Assembly (NCBI GenBank): GCA_950295325.1
Contig: OX485804.1
Location: 59,138,429-59,198,428, forward strand
Direction: 5' to 3'
Origin: Polytrichum commune
Taxonomy: Eukaryota > Streptophyta > Polytrichopsida > Polytrichales > Polytrichaceae
Length of the DNA stretch: 60,000 nucleotides
The position numbers and the translations under genes are program-made. The notes under the pieces were generated by a model. That model did not search any database, was not told the DNA's origin, and saw only the letters and a list, made by a program, of their open reading frames with translations. Position 1 is the first letter of the stretch; each line of letters begins with the position of its first letter. Of this stretch, positions 36,401 through 46,512 are shown piece after piece.

Positions 36401-39400
36401 AGATACTCAGAATCAGATTCTGCTCCATTCAAGCACTTTCCATGCACGAAAGGGCTCAGCAAAGCACTCACCAAAGCAGAACAGAACACATTCGTAAGCA
36501 ACTGTGTTATGTTTCTTGAAAGCCTTAACCCTGAGTTCAGGAATTTTTTATGTAATTGAAGAGGCCACTTCCACTCACACGCAAGGTCAATTTAGGTCAT
36601 TTCTCATTGCAGGTCTAATTGCCTTAAGCATGTTTTCAAAATGCCACTCCAAAGCTTCAATGACCCCAATATCATGGTAGAAGTACTTATCAGCAGCAAG
36701 TAAAAGTCTACAAGAATAAAGATAGACACAGTGCTCAGCAACTAACATCCATATTTTTCAGAAGTTAGTACGCTTGGCTATGTAGCTGGAACCAATTGTC
36801 AATGAATTCAATAGGAGACCATAATACACAAGCTAAGGGCTCCACATCTGCCAAATTTTCTCACAAAACATCTGCCATGATGTTGCTAGCACTCAAAAGT
36901 TATAGTGACTTTGGATTCCAACAAGAAATCTGGACAACATTTTTTTAAATCCTTGATTACTCTAATAGGAGCTAAGGCCCCCTTTACACCAGAGCTTGAG
37001 TTGAAAAACTTGAGTTGAGAGCTCAAAGACAGAGCCTTCTCATTGGTGGGGAGCCCTTTACACATGCTTGTTTACTCAAACCCACTTTACACACAAGCTC
37101 TCAACTCAAGAACTTGAACTTTTTACTGGTCTTACAATGCTTAGATGGCGTCTTGAGGGATTTTATGTGGGATGACTACAACAAACTCTTGGTCAGAATC
37201 CCAAGTTCCCTCCTGGAGGTGGCTTAAGAATTGTTGAGAGCTCGAACTCTTGTGTTGTGGGCCCAAGCCAATGGGCTGTCAAGGATTCTTTGGCTTGTCA
37301 TAATAGCTTCTTTGTTTAGTATCAGGCATTCCTTAATATCTAACTTTCAGCATGGCCCCTTAACACTTTACACTTGCTTGAACTATTGAGAACTTGAAGA
37401 TTGGTCAAGCTCTCAATAGTTTGAGCTTTGGATAAAAGCTTGTCAACTCCAAATATCAAACTCCTGAAAATTGCGAGTTCAAGCTCTCAATTCTAGCTCT
37501 AGTGAATGAGGGCCTAACTTGACCTAAACCTAAATTCAAAGTTATTGTGAATCGATCTTTAAGCTCATAGATCAAACCCCAAGAGAGTGAGACCATCACA
37601 AAGAGAATGAACAATCAAATAATCTTCCAGGTATAATTACAAATTGCCAAATTGAAGTTCACCATCAACATATTAAGGTAAGCTATTAAGACACCAAAAA
37701 GGCATCATTCGTTTAAAAGAGATTGGACTACATAACCAAAATTGTAGACCATACATTCTAAGCTCAATAGTCGACATAACTGGGGGAACCTATATGATCA
37801 TTTAATGAGAAAGAAAATTTCCACTTTGATAATGAATAAGACATTCAAATGAGCTCCAAAAATTATGAGAAAAATGGGCACCACCATGACTTGGATTTGC
37901 TAATCATCTCAAATTAACGTATTTCGTATCCTACGAGAAGTGGGTGCAGAGCTAGGAATGTCCATTCAAGACCTGCTTATCTTAGTGGAGGACAAGAGGA
38001 AGGCAAAGAATTAGCACATGGATCAAGAGAGCTTCAACGAGTGTTATTGTTCACAAGCTTGAAGGAATTTAATCAACACCTTGGCATAATATTGAGCCCA
38101 CTTATCTTCCAAAAGCATGAATGCCTTAGGAATTCCAGAAGGAGGTAGCTTAGGGATTGTCCTTCCCGAAACCTCAAGCTCTCATTTTGTGGGCCCAAGT
38201 CAATGTGCTTTCAAGCATTCTTTGGCTTGTCATGTATGCTTCTTTGTTAAGTATCATTCTTCCCTCAATATCTCACTTTGAGCATGGCAACTTTACACTT
38301 GCTTAAACTATTGAGAGCTTGAAGATTGGTCAAGCTCTCAATTGTTTGAGCTTTGGATAAAATTCTGTCTGTCAACTTCAAGTACCAAACTCACGAAAAT
38401 TGCAAGGTCGAGCCCTCAACTCAATTCGAACTCTAATGTTAAGGGGGCCTGACTTGACCTAGGCCTGAATTTCAAATTATTGTAATCCAGTCCTTAAGCT
38501 CAAAGATCGAACCCCAAAAGAAGGTGAGATCATCGCAAAGAGCACTTAACAATCGAATAATCTCCCAGGTACAATTGCAGAGTCCCAAATTGAATAAGCA
38601 CACCCTCAAGTTGTTATTACTTCCAGGCAAGAGGGACGCATAGAATTAGGGCACAGAGAGAAGGACTCTCAAGAGAGCTTCAACAAAGTAATTTTCTTCG
38701 CAAGGTTGTAGGTATTCATTGATTACCTTGACAAAACTTTTGAGCCCACTCATCAAATTGAAGTTCACCCTCCAGGTATTAGTGGAGGACAAGAGAAAGG
38801 CATAGAATTAGGGCATAGAGAGAAGGACACTCAAAGAGATCTTCAACAAGTATATTCTTCGCAAGCTTGAAGGAGATCATTAATTACCTTGGCATAACAT
38901 TTCGCCCACTCATCTTCTAAAAGGATAAACGCCTTCACCTTCTCCACTTTATTTTCCCTCTCCTTCTCATCATCCCTATCCCCAGTCCACTCTGCAGGCA
39001 ACCCCAGCTGCTCCCGAATCTCACACAAGTCAGCCGCTGACTCAACAAGATCTCCACGCAGAAACTCTTTCTCAGCAGTTTGAATACTTCCATGTACTTC
39101 TGCAATAAACTCCACACCAGCAATGTACTGCCGCCTCTCTTCTTGTTCTCTCCTCAGCTGCTCTGCCTCGGCAGCCAATTCGCAAATCTCAATGTCGAAA
39201 GCCCTGTCCCCAAGATACTCATCGATTCTCTTCAAATCCTTTTCAACCAATTCCACTTCCGATGCTGCCGTTACGGAATTCCTCACCACGGTTACGGACT
39301 GCTCATGAATCGCCGAGTATATTAGCCTGACTCGGTCTTTAAGCTCGCCGGACCGGCTTTGAATCCTTTGTGACAAAATCCGCAGGTCCGAGGCAGACAG

Positions 39401-39484
39401 AGGAGCCGATTCGTCCAATTCCGATCCTAAAGAAGAAACAATAAATTGGCGTAAATCGTCGAACCCTGCTGTGGTTTCCCCCAT
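30444..39484 (-). CDS. ZW10: ZW10 homologue (NRZ/Dsl1 tethering and kinetochore protein)
   Basis: ZW10 works with RINT1/MAG2 and NAG in Golgi-to-ER vesicle tethering and, in animals, in the kinetochore RZZ complex. Minus-strand exons are 39484-38888, 36312-36157, 35806-35651, 35504-35417 (tentative), 35282-35125, 34619-34383, 34008-33883, 33521-33429, 33205-33110, 32630-32502, 32279-32202, 32045-31887, 31459-31312, 31038-30956 and 30542-30444, giving about 800 residues. Exon 1 carries a coiled-coil N-terminus. Conserved stretches include WMQRFGRVIWPQFAESIIVN, VELHFAVKKRKQVVAKARNL, ELYHAARDALLLYRSIVPVK, IGALCHNDCFYIAH and ISQSWESGDLSSCGFSADEV. Exon 4 was chosen by phase and could be wrong; the others are secure. 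The intron after exon 13 uses a GC donor. Intron 1 (~2.6 kb) is packed with insertions and duplications. Confidence 0.93.
36976..37514. mobile_element. Harbinger-like MITE in ZW10 intron 1, TAA target duplication
   Basis: The left end GGCCCCCTTTACACCAGAGC and the right end (reverse complement GGCCCTCATTCACTAGAGCT) are imperfect inverted repeats that extend into GAgTTGAg/GAATTGAG. TAA flanks both sides (36973-36975 and 37515-37517). The interior folds on itself around 'gagcttgaa' motifs and has no transposase. A related remnant ends near 38449 with GGGGGCC. Confidence 0.7.
37518..38935. repeat. Multi-step segmental duplication across ZW10 exon 1/intron 1
   Basis: Segment X (37518-37672) recurs at about 38452-38600 ('ttgacct.a.cctaaat', 'aagctca.agatc.aacccca', 'aatctYccaggta'). 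Segment Y, the exon 1 end plus the first ~110 bp of intron, occurs three times: the true copy 38770-38935, a second at about 38620-38770 and a third at about 37985-38130. Markers are 'gtggaggacaaga', 'gcttcaac' and 'gcccactcatctt'. The MITE at 37674-37984 sits between X and the third Y. Confidence 0.85.
37674..37984. mobile_element. MITE family A copy inside the ZW10 intron 1 duplication
   Basis: It begins TAAGGTAAGCTATTAAGAC and ends GACCTGCTTATCTTA. The interior has 'gattggactacataacc', 'gatcatttaatgag' and 'cctacgagaagtgggtgcag', as in other family A copies. At 311 bp it is shorter than the copy at 405-791. Confidence 0.7.
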
Positions 39485-39834
39485 TTTGAGCTCACTCTGC
39501 CGATGATATCTCTTTTGCTTGCTCGTAAATTAGGTCAAATCGAGGATGCAAGCTACTCAATCCAACCATCGATCACAAAAAGAGCAAGTTAACATGCATT
39601 TGGCTCTATGCAGAAATTTGAGAGTGTTGATCGCGGGCGGGCATTTTGAAATCGAAATCGACAGCTATTGAATGGAGTGTGAATGATGATGGCCCGATGA
39701 GCGTCGACGCAAAAACCCCAGGAAGTCGGAGGGGACAATCTCCGCCGTTCGTTTCTAAGGTCCATGATCGGCAAGGTGCCGGATGACACGTGTCAGAGCT
39801 CCCAAGTATACAATTTTTATGTCCCCTTTACACT
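39485..39834 (-). promoter_or_regulatory. ZW10 promoter and 5' UTR region
   Basis: Sequence immediately upstream of the ZW10 ATG, moderately GC-rich up to about 39790 and then AT-rich. No clear TATA box or telo-box is seen. The transcription start is not determinable by eye. Confidence 0.4.
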
Positions 39835-40280
39835 ACTGCACCATTTATAATATTTAGTGTCACGTACACTCTTTGCAAAGGCCTAAACTAGATGCCTAGA
39901 GGTCTCAAAGTGTCACGTTTGCTAATCGCCAATATGATATTATTTATCAACATAAGTAATTATTTGAAGTGAAATTTTATTTACATTCTGAAATTTAGCA
40001 TATCACATTGGAATACTTAAAATGATAGTTTTGTGTTTTAGTGTGCAAGGGCAAGATGTTATTGAAGACACTAATGGGAAGTGCAATGTGTTATATTTTA
40101 ATATGCAAGAGGAGGATATTCTTAAGAATACTACTTGCAAGTGTCATTTGTGTATGCTTTAGTCAACTTGTAGACCATTATATAACATAGGGATACACCT
40201 CATAACACTTTGGAACGTACTCATGCCAAGATATTAGTAAGCACACTTGAACACTGAGTGTCATGAGGTGTTATTGTTCG
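39835..40280. repeat. Dispersed repeat family R2 copy
   Basis: The blocks 'tagtgtcacgtacact', 'aaactagatgcctagaggtc', 'aatatgat..tatt..tcaacataagtaa' and 'caacttgtagaccat' match 44790-45190 directly and 6020-6440 in reverse. Non-coding. Confidence 0.75.
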
Positions 40281-41483
40281 GAGTTACGCAATGCTATAAC
40301 TATTTAATGAGAATGTGATATTTTACCAAGAAAATTTGTTTATGTTCTATATTGTCTGAACAATCTATTGACCTTTCAATAATAAAAATTGAACTCCTAA
40401 ATACGACATTATTGCACTGCATAATTCCAAATAGTATCACACACTAATTGGGATAGTTAGTGTAGCATCGACAAAAATTCTTTTAATACCACTTGGGTAT
40501 ATATAATATGGCTTTATGAATTCTTTATAGCGGTAGAGTGAGAATAATTAAGGATACGTTTTCTTGCTTTTGATACGATTATGGGTTTAGATATCATGCA
40601 AGGATCGTCATACATAGGTAGAGTTACCTCAATATCAACATATGGTGTTAGGCATAAAATTGATTGAAGTATACAAAGTGTGACTTGTGTATACAAAGAT
40701 TCTCTCATCTAGTGATATCCCATGGGTCTAAAATTTAAGTTTCTACAATGTTTGAAACACTACCCATATCCTTCAACCGAAGGGCATTGTTGATCAGGAG
40801 TTGGTTTCTTCTGCATACAACACTTTCATGTTGGGTGAGTTTTTTGGTGCATGATTGTAGCAATATTTTATATTTTAGAATTTCAAAAGAAGAGCACTAG
40901 CTACAACATTGGAGTGATGAAGCCACATATGGATGACTATACAAATTTCATCCAAATTTATACACATTCCTCCAAAAGTTGACAATTTGATCTAGTGTTT
41001 TTAATTCTAGGGATAGCTATGGCTAATTCATCTACAAAAATCAGAGTACTAGTTAAAATTTGTGGAGTTGCAAGTCACAAACACTTAGCCAAATTAAAAA
41101 TCATTGTCTCGTAGGTAGGTAATGTGGAAGTTTGAACAAAGATTGTTTATGATTTGGTACATTTAAAAGTCAAAGTCATTTTTTGCATGTCTAAAGGTGC
41201 TAAAATGAGTTTGGCCCTCAATGATACGAAAGAGAATGCTCTTCAGGCAAATTCAAATACTATCCCCAAATGTGCAACACAAGTGGAAAGCAATTACTGA
41301 CTTTGTATGGAAAACAACCAGTGGGAAACCATAGGCCCATGGACTCCCACTAAAAAGTCCCTTAGAGTCAAAGGATACATAGTCCTCCATGTCTTCCTCA
41401 ATGCAACTTATTTGAGTTTCAATGCAAATGACGCATTATGGGTCTCGGGAAAGGACAACCTGGCATGTCCATGTCACCTTTTA
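40281..41483. other. AT-rich spacer
   Basis: No gene is seen. The piece 40275-40470 ('ggagttacgcaatgctataa', then 'attccaaatagtatcacac') resembles 57225-57445 in inverted or rearranged order, pointing to another low-copy repeat. The rest is not recognised. Confidence 0.35.
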
Positions 41484-41893
41484 GAGCATGTTCGCACACT
41501 ATCAATACGAACTCATGTACACTCTCACCGCAAATTTACATGGGAGATCCAAAACATTGGGCTTCCATGTGTTCTCATTATCACCAATTTAGAGGAGCCT
41601 TCTGCCCCTTCAAATATTCAACTTTTAGAGGGGTGAGTTCCAACTCCTCTATAAGAGAATCAACTACCTATCAATATCTCACAATCTTTGACCAAATAGA
41701 ATCTTACCTTCAATTGTTTCTATGTAAAGCCTTGTGTATTGTAAGACATTAGTTTTGATCATGACACCCCAATTCTTAGAGCTCGTGATTTAGAGTGACA
41801 TAGAACAAGACTACTCCCCTCTAGAATAATGTTACTTGATTTAACACCCATTTGTGTTTATTGTAGTTTGGTGTACAACGTGTGATCATGCTC
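41484..41893. mobile_element. GAGCATG-ended MITE (Harbinger-like), copy 2
   Basis: The element starts GAGCATGTTCGCACAC and ends CGTGTGATCATGCTC, near-perfect inverted ends, and is flanked on both sides by TTA (41481-41483 and 41894-41896). A 3-bp TTA duplication and small size with no coding capacity fit a Tourist/Harbinger-type MITE. It is the partner of 23468-23879. Confidence 0.8.
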
Positions 41894-41929
41894 TTAATTA
41901 CAGGAGACAATATACTCTTCGGAATTCTT

Positions 41930-42690
41930 GGGATGCCCATTTCGGGATAACGAATAAAGTTAGATGAACTCAAAGATGAAGCAACACCATTAAGTGGCAC
42001 CATTGGAAACATCTTTCTTTTGTGATGTCCGTTTCAGGATTACAAATAGAGTTAGATGAACTTGAAGATGAAGCAACACCATTAAGCGGCACCATTGGAA
42101 ACATCTTTCTTTTGTGATGCCCGTTTCAGGATTACAAATAGAGTTAGATGAACTCGAAGATGAAGCAACACCATTAAGTGGCATCATTGGAAACATCTTT
42201 CTTTCGTGATGCCTGTTTCGAGATCACGAATAGAGTTAGACGAACTCAAAGATGAAGCAACACCATAAAGTGGCACCATTGGAAACATCTTTCTTTCATG
42301 CTACCCGTTTCAGGATTACAACTAGAGTTAGATGAACTTGAAGATGAAGCAACACCATTAAGTGGCACCATTGAAAACATCTTTCTTTCGTGATGCCTGT
42401 TTCGAGATCACAAATAGAGTTAGACGAACTCGAAGATGAAGCAACACCATTAAGTGGCACCATTGAAAACATCTTTCTTTCGTGATGCCTGTTTCGAGAT
42501 CACAAATAGAGTTAGATGAACTCGAAGATGAAGCAACACCATATATAAGTCACACCCGTGGCAACATTGGAATCATCTTTCTTTCATATCCCCATTTTCG
42601 GGATTACAAATGGAGCTAGATAAACTCGAAGATGAAGCAACACCATTAAGTAGCACCGGTGGCAACATTGGAAACATACATCTTCCTTTC
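41930..42690. repeat. Minisatellite, about eight ~92-bp units
   Basis: Each unit contains 'gtttcaggattacaaat', 'agagttagatgaactcgaag', 'atgaagcaacaccattaag', 'tggcaccattggaaacatc' and 'tttctttcgtgatg'. Unit spacing is about 92-93 bp (starts near 42024, 42117, 42209, 42300, 42393 and 42485), with flanking units more diverged. It ends about 60 bp beyond the stop codon of the SET gene on the far side. It keeps short ORFs but nothing protein-like. Confidence 0.92.
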
Positions 42691-42748
42691 TTTCTTTCTT
42701 TATTGTGAGTTGAGGGACAAGTTTGTGGGTCCATCATGACTTAAGTAA

Positions 42749-44032
42749 TTAGTTTCTTCCCAAAAATACAATCTCAGGAGGGAGTGCGGAGGCCGCCGCA
42801 GCTTTGAGCAGTTTGTGAAGCACTTCCGGGCTTTGGCGCCCGAAAACACAACGACAACAATTCAAAGCCTTGTTATAGATCACTCGGACAAGGAAGGAGT
42901 GGCTGCCCAAGGAGGTTGTTTCTCTCTCCCAAAGTGTAGCGGCAATTTCAAGAGTTTGTATGTGTCCACGGCAAACAGCCTCTGCAGACTGGAATGCTAA
43001 TTCCAGATGCGTTATGCGGTTCTTGTGCAACGGGTTTTCAGAAGCCACAGAGATTCTTGTCTTGTCGGCCATGTAAGCATGCACAAACGATGCGCGTATC
43101 CAGCTTCTTTCGAGGTTCGATAGCCCACCCTCCTTGCTCAGAACCTCTTGAACAAGTTCCGCAATCTTGACCAAGTCCATGTGATCCGTCCATGTGTCCA
43201 TGTGATTCGACTGTAGACACATATGTTTGTTCATGTCATTCATGTGCGTAGACGACTTTAAATATCTGCAAACCACGGATAACGGGTCGTGGAGTGATTG
43301 TTCCAATTCGCACCTCTTACATCGGCACTCGAAATCCCAACGCCGCATACTTTCGCGTCGCTCGTGTAGAGGTCGGAAAATGTCAAAATACGCCACCGTG
43401 ACCTGTGACCCTAGTTGCAATTTTCGAGCCGCCACCACGAATGCCACATCGCCCACCAACATCATTGCGCAGTTTGGAATGCATGCATGGTTGATGAATG
43501 AAGGTGCCATCCAAATACCGCAAGTCCAGCTCCGCCTCACCTCAGTCTCACTTTCTCGGCGCACAGCCGCGTGCCCAAACGCGTTGTATCTCACCACACC
43601 GGCGACGTTTTTAATCTCTTGCTCCGAAAGTCGGGATTCGGAGTCTCCGCCGTTCGCCCCCATCACATCTGCCGCAGATGGTATTTGCTCATCGCCACCA
43701 GTGGTAACACCTAATTCGCCCGGGCAAAAGATGCGCATGGACGGTACTGACAAGATTTCATCTTTCTGTTTACAAAGCCTCGAGAGGAGAGCTCGGTCGC
43801 GCGATGAATTTGAAGCTCGTGCACACAGGACGCGAATCAAGTGCTCGTGCAACACATTTGTGGCTGTGGGTAAGTCGCTCATCTCGTTAGCGACGCCGCC
43901 CCCTGACACCATTTCAGTCTCACGTTTGCACAGCTTCGCAAGTGGATTGCTCACCAACAACAAATCTCCAGGCTCCACATCAGCTGTCACCACCATCCCC
44001 CGACCCATTCCATCACCAACCTGAAACACCAT
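42749..44032 (-). CDS. SET-domain protein of the plant TPR+SET family, N-terminus missing
   Basis: This is probably a lysine methyltransferase-like protein. From the ATG at 44032 the ORF is 427 codons without introns. The SET domain is split, as in the SMYD/TPR-SET group. VGDGMGRGMVVTADVEPGD comes first. After an insert come RYNAFGH, then GIWMAPSFINHACIPNCAMM (the NHxCxPN core), VTVAYFDIF, and a post-SET cysteine cluster FECRCKRCELE. An alpha-helical C-terminal region follows. Arabidopsis At1g33400-type relatives carry about 300 residues of TPR ahead of this point; none is found upstream here. A plausible splice acceptor (GTGTTTCAG/GTTGG, exon start 44020) suggests the ORF may really be a last exon. 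If so, the earlier exons lie beyond the inserted repeats or are lost. Partial gene, truncated gene or short paralogue cannot be told apart. Confidence 0.8.
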   Translation of the reverse strand: MVFQVGDGMGRGMVVTADVEPGDLLLVSNPLAKLCKRETEMVSGGGVANEMSDLPTATNVLHEHLIRVLCARASNSSRDRALLSRLCKQKDEILSVPSMRIFCPGELGVTTGGDEQIPSAADVMGANGGDSESRLSEQEIKNVAGVVRYNAFGHAAVRRESETEVRRSWTCGIWMAPSFINHACIPNCAMMLVGDVAFVVAARKLQLGSQVTVAYFDIFRPLHERRESMRRWDFECRCKRCELEQSLHDPLSVVCRYLKSSTHMNDMNKHMCLQSNHMDTWTDHMDLVKIAELVQEVLSKEGGLSNLERSWIRASFVHAYMADKTRISVASENPLHKNRITHLELAFQSAEAVCRGHIQTLEIAATLWERETTSLGSHSFLVRVIYNKALNCCRCVFGRQSPEVLHKLLKAAAASALPPEIVFLGRN

Positions 44033-44044
44033 CGCCAAGAACAA

Positions 44045-44432
44045 CAAGGTAGAGGTGTGTTATTTGGACACCTTTCTCTCTGCACCCGCTTCTCGTAGGA
44101 TATGGAAACACGCAACTACTACTGCGAGATGATTTGCACATCCAAATCGTGCCCCTTTGCCATTTGCCTCTTAATTATCAAAATGAGTTTCATGTGAATG
44201 TCTTATTCATCATCAAAGTGAAGATTCTCGTGCTCAATAAGTAGTCATGTATGTACGTTGCCCCAATCATGGTGACTATCGAACCTAGAATGGTCAACAT
44301 AATATGAGCATGCATATTCTTAAACATATGTCTTTTTTGTAGTGTCCGTACCTAGATCCACAGCTAACCACATATCACTCAAATATAGGTGTCTAGACTA
44401 TTGATGTGGTGGAATTGGGCACATCTACCTTA
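44045..44432. mobile_element. MITE family A copy abutting the SET gene
   Basis: It starts AAGGTAGAGGTGTG and ends ATTGGGCACATCTACCTTA. The interior has 'ctctctgcacccgcttctcg', 'actgcgagatgatttgcaca' and 'cactcaaatataggtgtcta'. Its edge is 13 bp from the first ATG of the SET ORF, so it forms the immediate upstream sequence of that gene or sits in its last intron. Confidence 0.8.
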
Positions 44433-45308
44433 CGAGCATACGACATGCGCAATATTGTACACTAGATGCAAAATTCTCCTTCAGTGAATTGCATTCAATG
44501 CACAATATTGAAATGGAGTTTGGACTTGTGTGCAAGGACTTGTGTATAATACTATTATAGGCCCGCGACATTACATAATAACATAACACTTTATTGTGGT
44601 CCCCCTACCTTTTCAAAACAGTGGGAAATGGTGGGGCGGCAACCTCACCACCACCACCACATTGTCCATTATATATAGAATTGCACCAAGATAGCTTAGA
44701 GAGGATCTATTAGCTCTAGGTCTAAATGTGTGGAAGTTGAAGATTGACAATAATTCTTGGTAAAAAGTAGTAAAGTACACCGTCTATGGTATTTCATGTC
44801 ATGTACACTATTTGCGAAGGGCCTAAACTAGATGCCTAGAGGTCTCAAAAGTGTCATGCCTGCAAATTGCCAATATGACTCCATTCGTCAACATAAGTAA
44901 CTTCTTCAAAGTGATAAATATCTACATTATGACATTTAGAGTAGCACATTGGGATACTTTAGATAATAGTCTTGTGTTATAGTATGGCAAGGGGAAGATA
45001 TTATGAGCATACTAATGGCAAGTGTCATTTGTGTACACTTTAATCAACTTGTAGACCATGGTGCAACATAGGCATGCACCTCATAACACTATTGAATAAA
45101 CTCGTGCCAAGTGTCATGAGGTGACAATTATGATGAAGTTGTTAGTCATTATTGTAACCTAGCATACGCCTCAAAACAGGGCAAGTGACACTATTATGCA
45201 TGTAACCCTAAATAGCACAAACGGTGTAGTGCAAAATGCATCCAGAATGTAGATTCATTGTTGGTATCTTGTTGTTGGTACTCTTCGTACAAGTTATCTT
45301 GTTTCTTA
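44433..45308. repeat. Spacer with family R2 copy (44790-45190)
   Basis: From about 44790, 'catgtacactatttgcgaag', 'taaactagatgcctagaggt' and 'cattcgtcaacataagtaac' repeat the family R2 sequence of 39835-40280 in the same order and orientation. The first 350 bp show a (CAC)n-like short run at 44648-44660 and no gene. Confidence 0.7.
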
Positions 45309-45682
45309 GGGCCGGTTTACACTACGGTGGAGAAGGCCTCCGGTCGGTCAAGAATGCTTGGCCAAGACATGGTTATATGAGGCAAATGGTGGATGTGCCG
45401 GAGAAGAATTAAAGGCAATAAAATATTGTTATTGAGTTGGGCTTCTCCGGAGGAGGAGTTTCTTGTCCGGCCTCTTGAGGCCGGAGAAGCCCAACTCCAA
45501 AAAGTGCCGCCATGTAGGCGGCCATGTCATTTTATCATCCATGAGAAAAGTTCACCACCATTGTTTTCTTCACCTAGTGTAAACACCCACCGGTCAAGAG
45601 TTGCATTTTCGACCAATCACAATTGAGAAACGCCCTTTTTTTCATGACCGGTGGAGTTCTCCACCGTAGTGTAAACCGGCCC
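45309..45682. mobile_element. Tourist/Harbinger-type MITE with perfect 26-bp inverted ends
   Basis: The left end GGGCCGGTTTACACTACGGT, continuing GGAGAA, is repeated exactly in inverse at the right end. TTA duplicates flank it (45306-45308 and 45683-45685). The 374-bp interior also contains smaller inverted blocks around 'ccggtc' and 'ggcc' and encodes nothing. The perfect ends suggest a recent insertion. The GGGCCGG..TTA structure is that of PIF/Harbinger-derived Tourist MITEs. Confidence 0.93.
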
Positions 45683-45819
45683 TTAGAGTTGACAAGACAC
45701 AGATATATTGATTGTGTTTGTAGATGTGCATCATACGACAGCTTGAGATGTGTTACCAAGAAGAAGCATTAGGGAGTCGTTAGGACGTGTGTGCGAGGAC
45801 GGGACGCTCATATTAGGAC

Positions 45820-46512
45820 TTATGCACATTGCAATATTGCACCGAATCCGAATTCAAGCCTAAAAGGAGGCACCTCTTGAACTTTCACGGGTCCAAGAAA
45901 ATCCGAACACTTGTATGGAGCGAGTTTTCCACCAGCAAGATAGTACTCCTGGAGGCTATGAGCTTCGAATCTTCTCGTCTGTTGGATGTGAGGAGCGGTA
46001 GTACCATTGTGGTTGTGGTCGATTCCTGAAGATCGTAGCTGGCACTGAAGAGCAGAGAAATTTTGCTCGGTTCCTGTCGACGAGGTTTTGCAACCTTGGT
46101 GACCATCGTCAATTGCCGAATGTTTTGCAGGGGCCTTTCCTGCATCGTCGTCGTAAATATTAGTGGTGGTCCTGGCCATGAACTCAGCTCCTCGGTCTCG
46201 GTGAGGTGATTTATTGGTTGTTGCCTTTGGTTGCTCGACAATATTGGCGAGCCATGGATAGTTTCGGACTCGGACGCCTGTTCCCCCGTGCCTCAGACTC
46301 AAGATCGGGTTCACTAGGTAAGGGCTTCTCTTAAACCTCTCAAGATCAGTCGAGGTCTTGACTTTCTTCTCACCGGGTTTCTTGCTGCAATCTGCCATGG
46401 CATTGATGCAGCACGTCGACTCAACTGATTTCCAAAAGCCGTGAGCATGGATGTAGGGAAGAACTAAACCTCGGTGATGTAAATAAACAGACGTCGTCTG
46501 CACACTCTCCAA
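45820..46512 (-). CDS. Unrecognised 230-residue ORF
   Basis: I do not recognise this protein. The frame is open for 230 codons and free of introns. The first 40 residues include YLHHRGLVLPYIHAHGF. A plausible later start at MADCSKKPGEKK would give a basic, Lys-rich N-terminus of a 192-residue protein. Then come RFKRSPYLVNPILSLRHGG, a polar, Asp/His/Asn-rich middle (NIYDDDAGKAPAKHSAIDDG) and a C-terminus with EYYLAGGKLAPYKCSDFLGP. There is no signal peptide, membrane span or coiled coil. Local composition is GC-richer than the flanks, which supports coding. It could be a lineage-specific gene or an exon of a larger one. Confidence 0.4.
   Translation of the reverse strand: MESVQTTSVYLHHRGLVLPYIHAHGFWKSVESTCCINAMADCSKKPGEKKVKTSTDLERFKRSPYLVNPILSLRHGGTGVRVRNYPWLANIVEQPKATTNKSPHRDRGAEFMARTTTNIYDDDAGKAPAKHSAIDDGHQGCKTSSTGTEQNFSALQCQLRSSGIDHNHNGTTAPHIQQTRRFEAHSLQEYYLAGGKLAPYKCSDFLGPVKVQEVPPFRLEFGFGAILQCA

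Noticed and set aside
41930-42690. Regular repeats resembling a CRISPR array
   Set aside because: Units of ~92 bp are repeated head to tail without unique spacers, in a plant nuclear context; this is a minisatellite.
43227-44024. 265-codon plus-strand ORF antisense to the SET gene
   Set aside because: It lies wholly within the SET coding exon; its sequence (Ser/Arg/Thr-rich) is what the antisense of a conserved domain gives, and it has no domain of its own.
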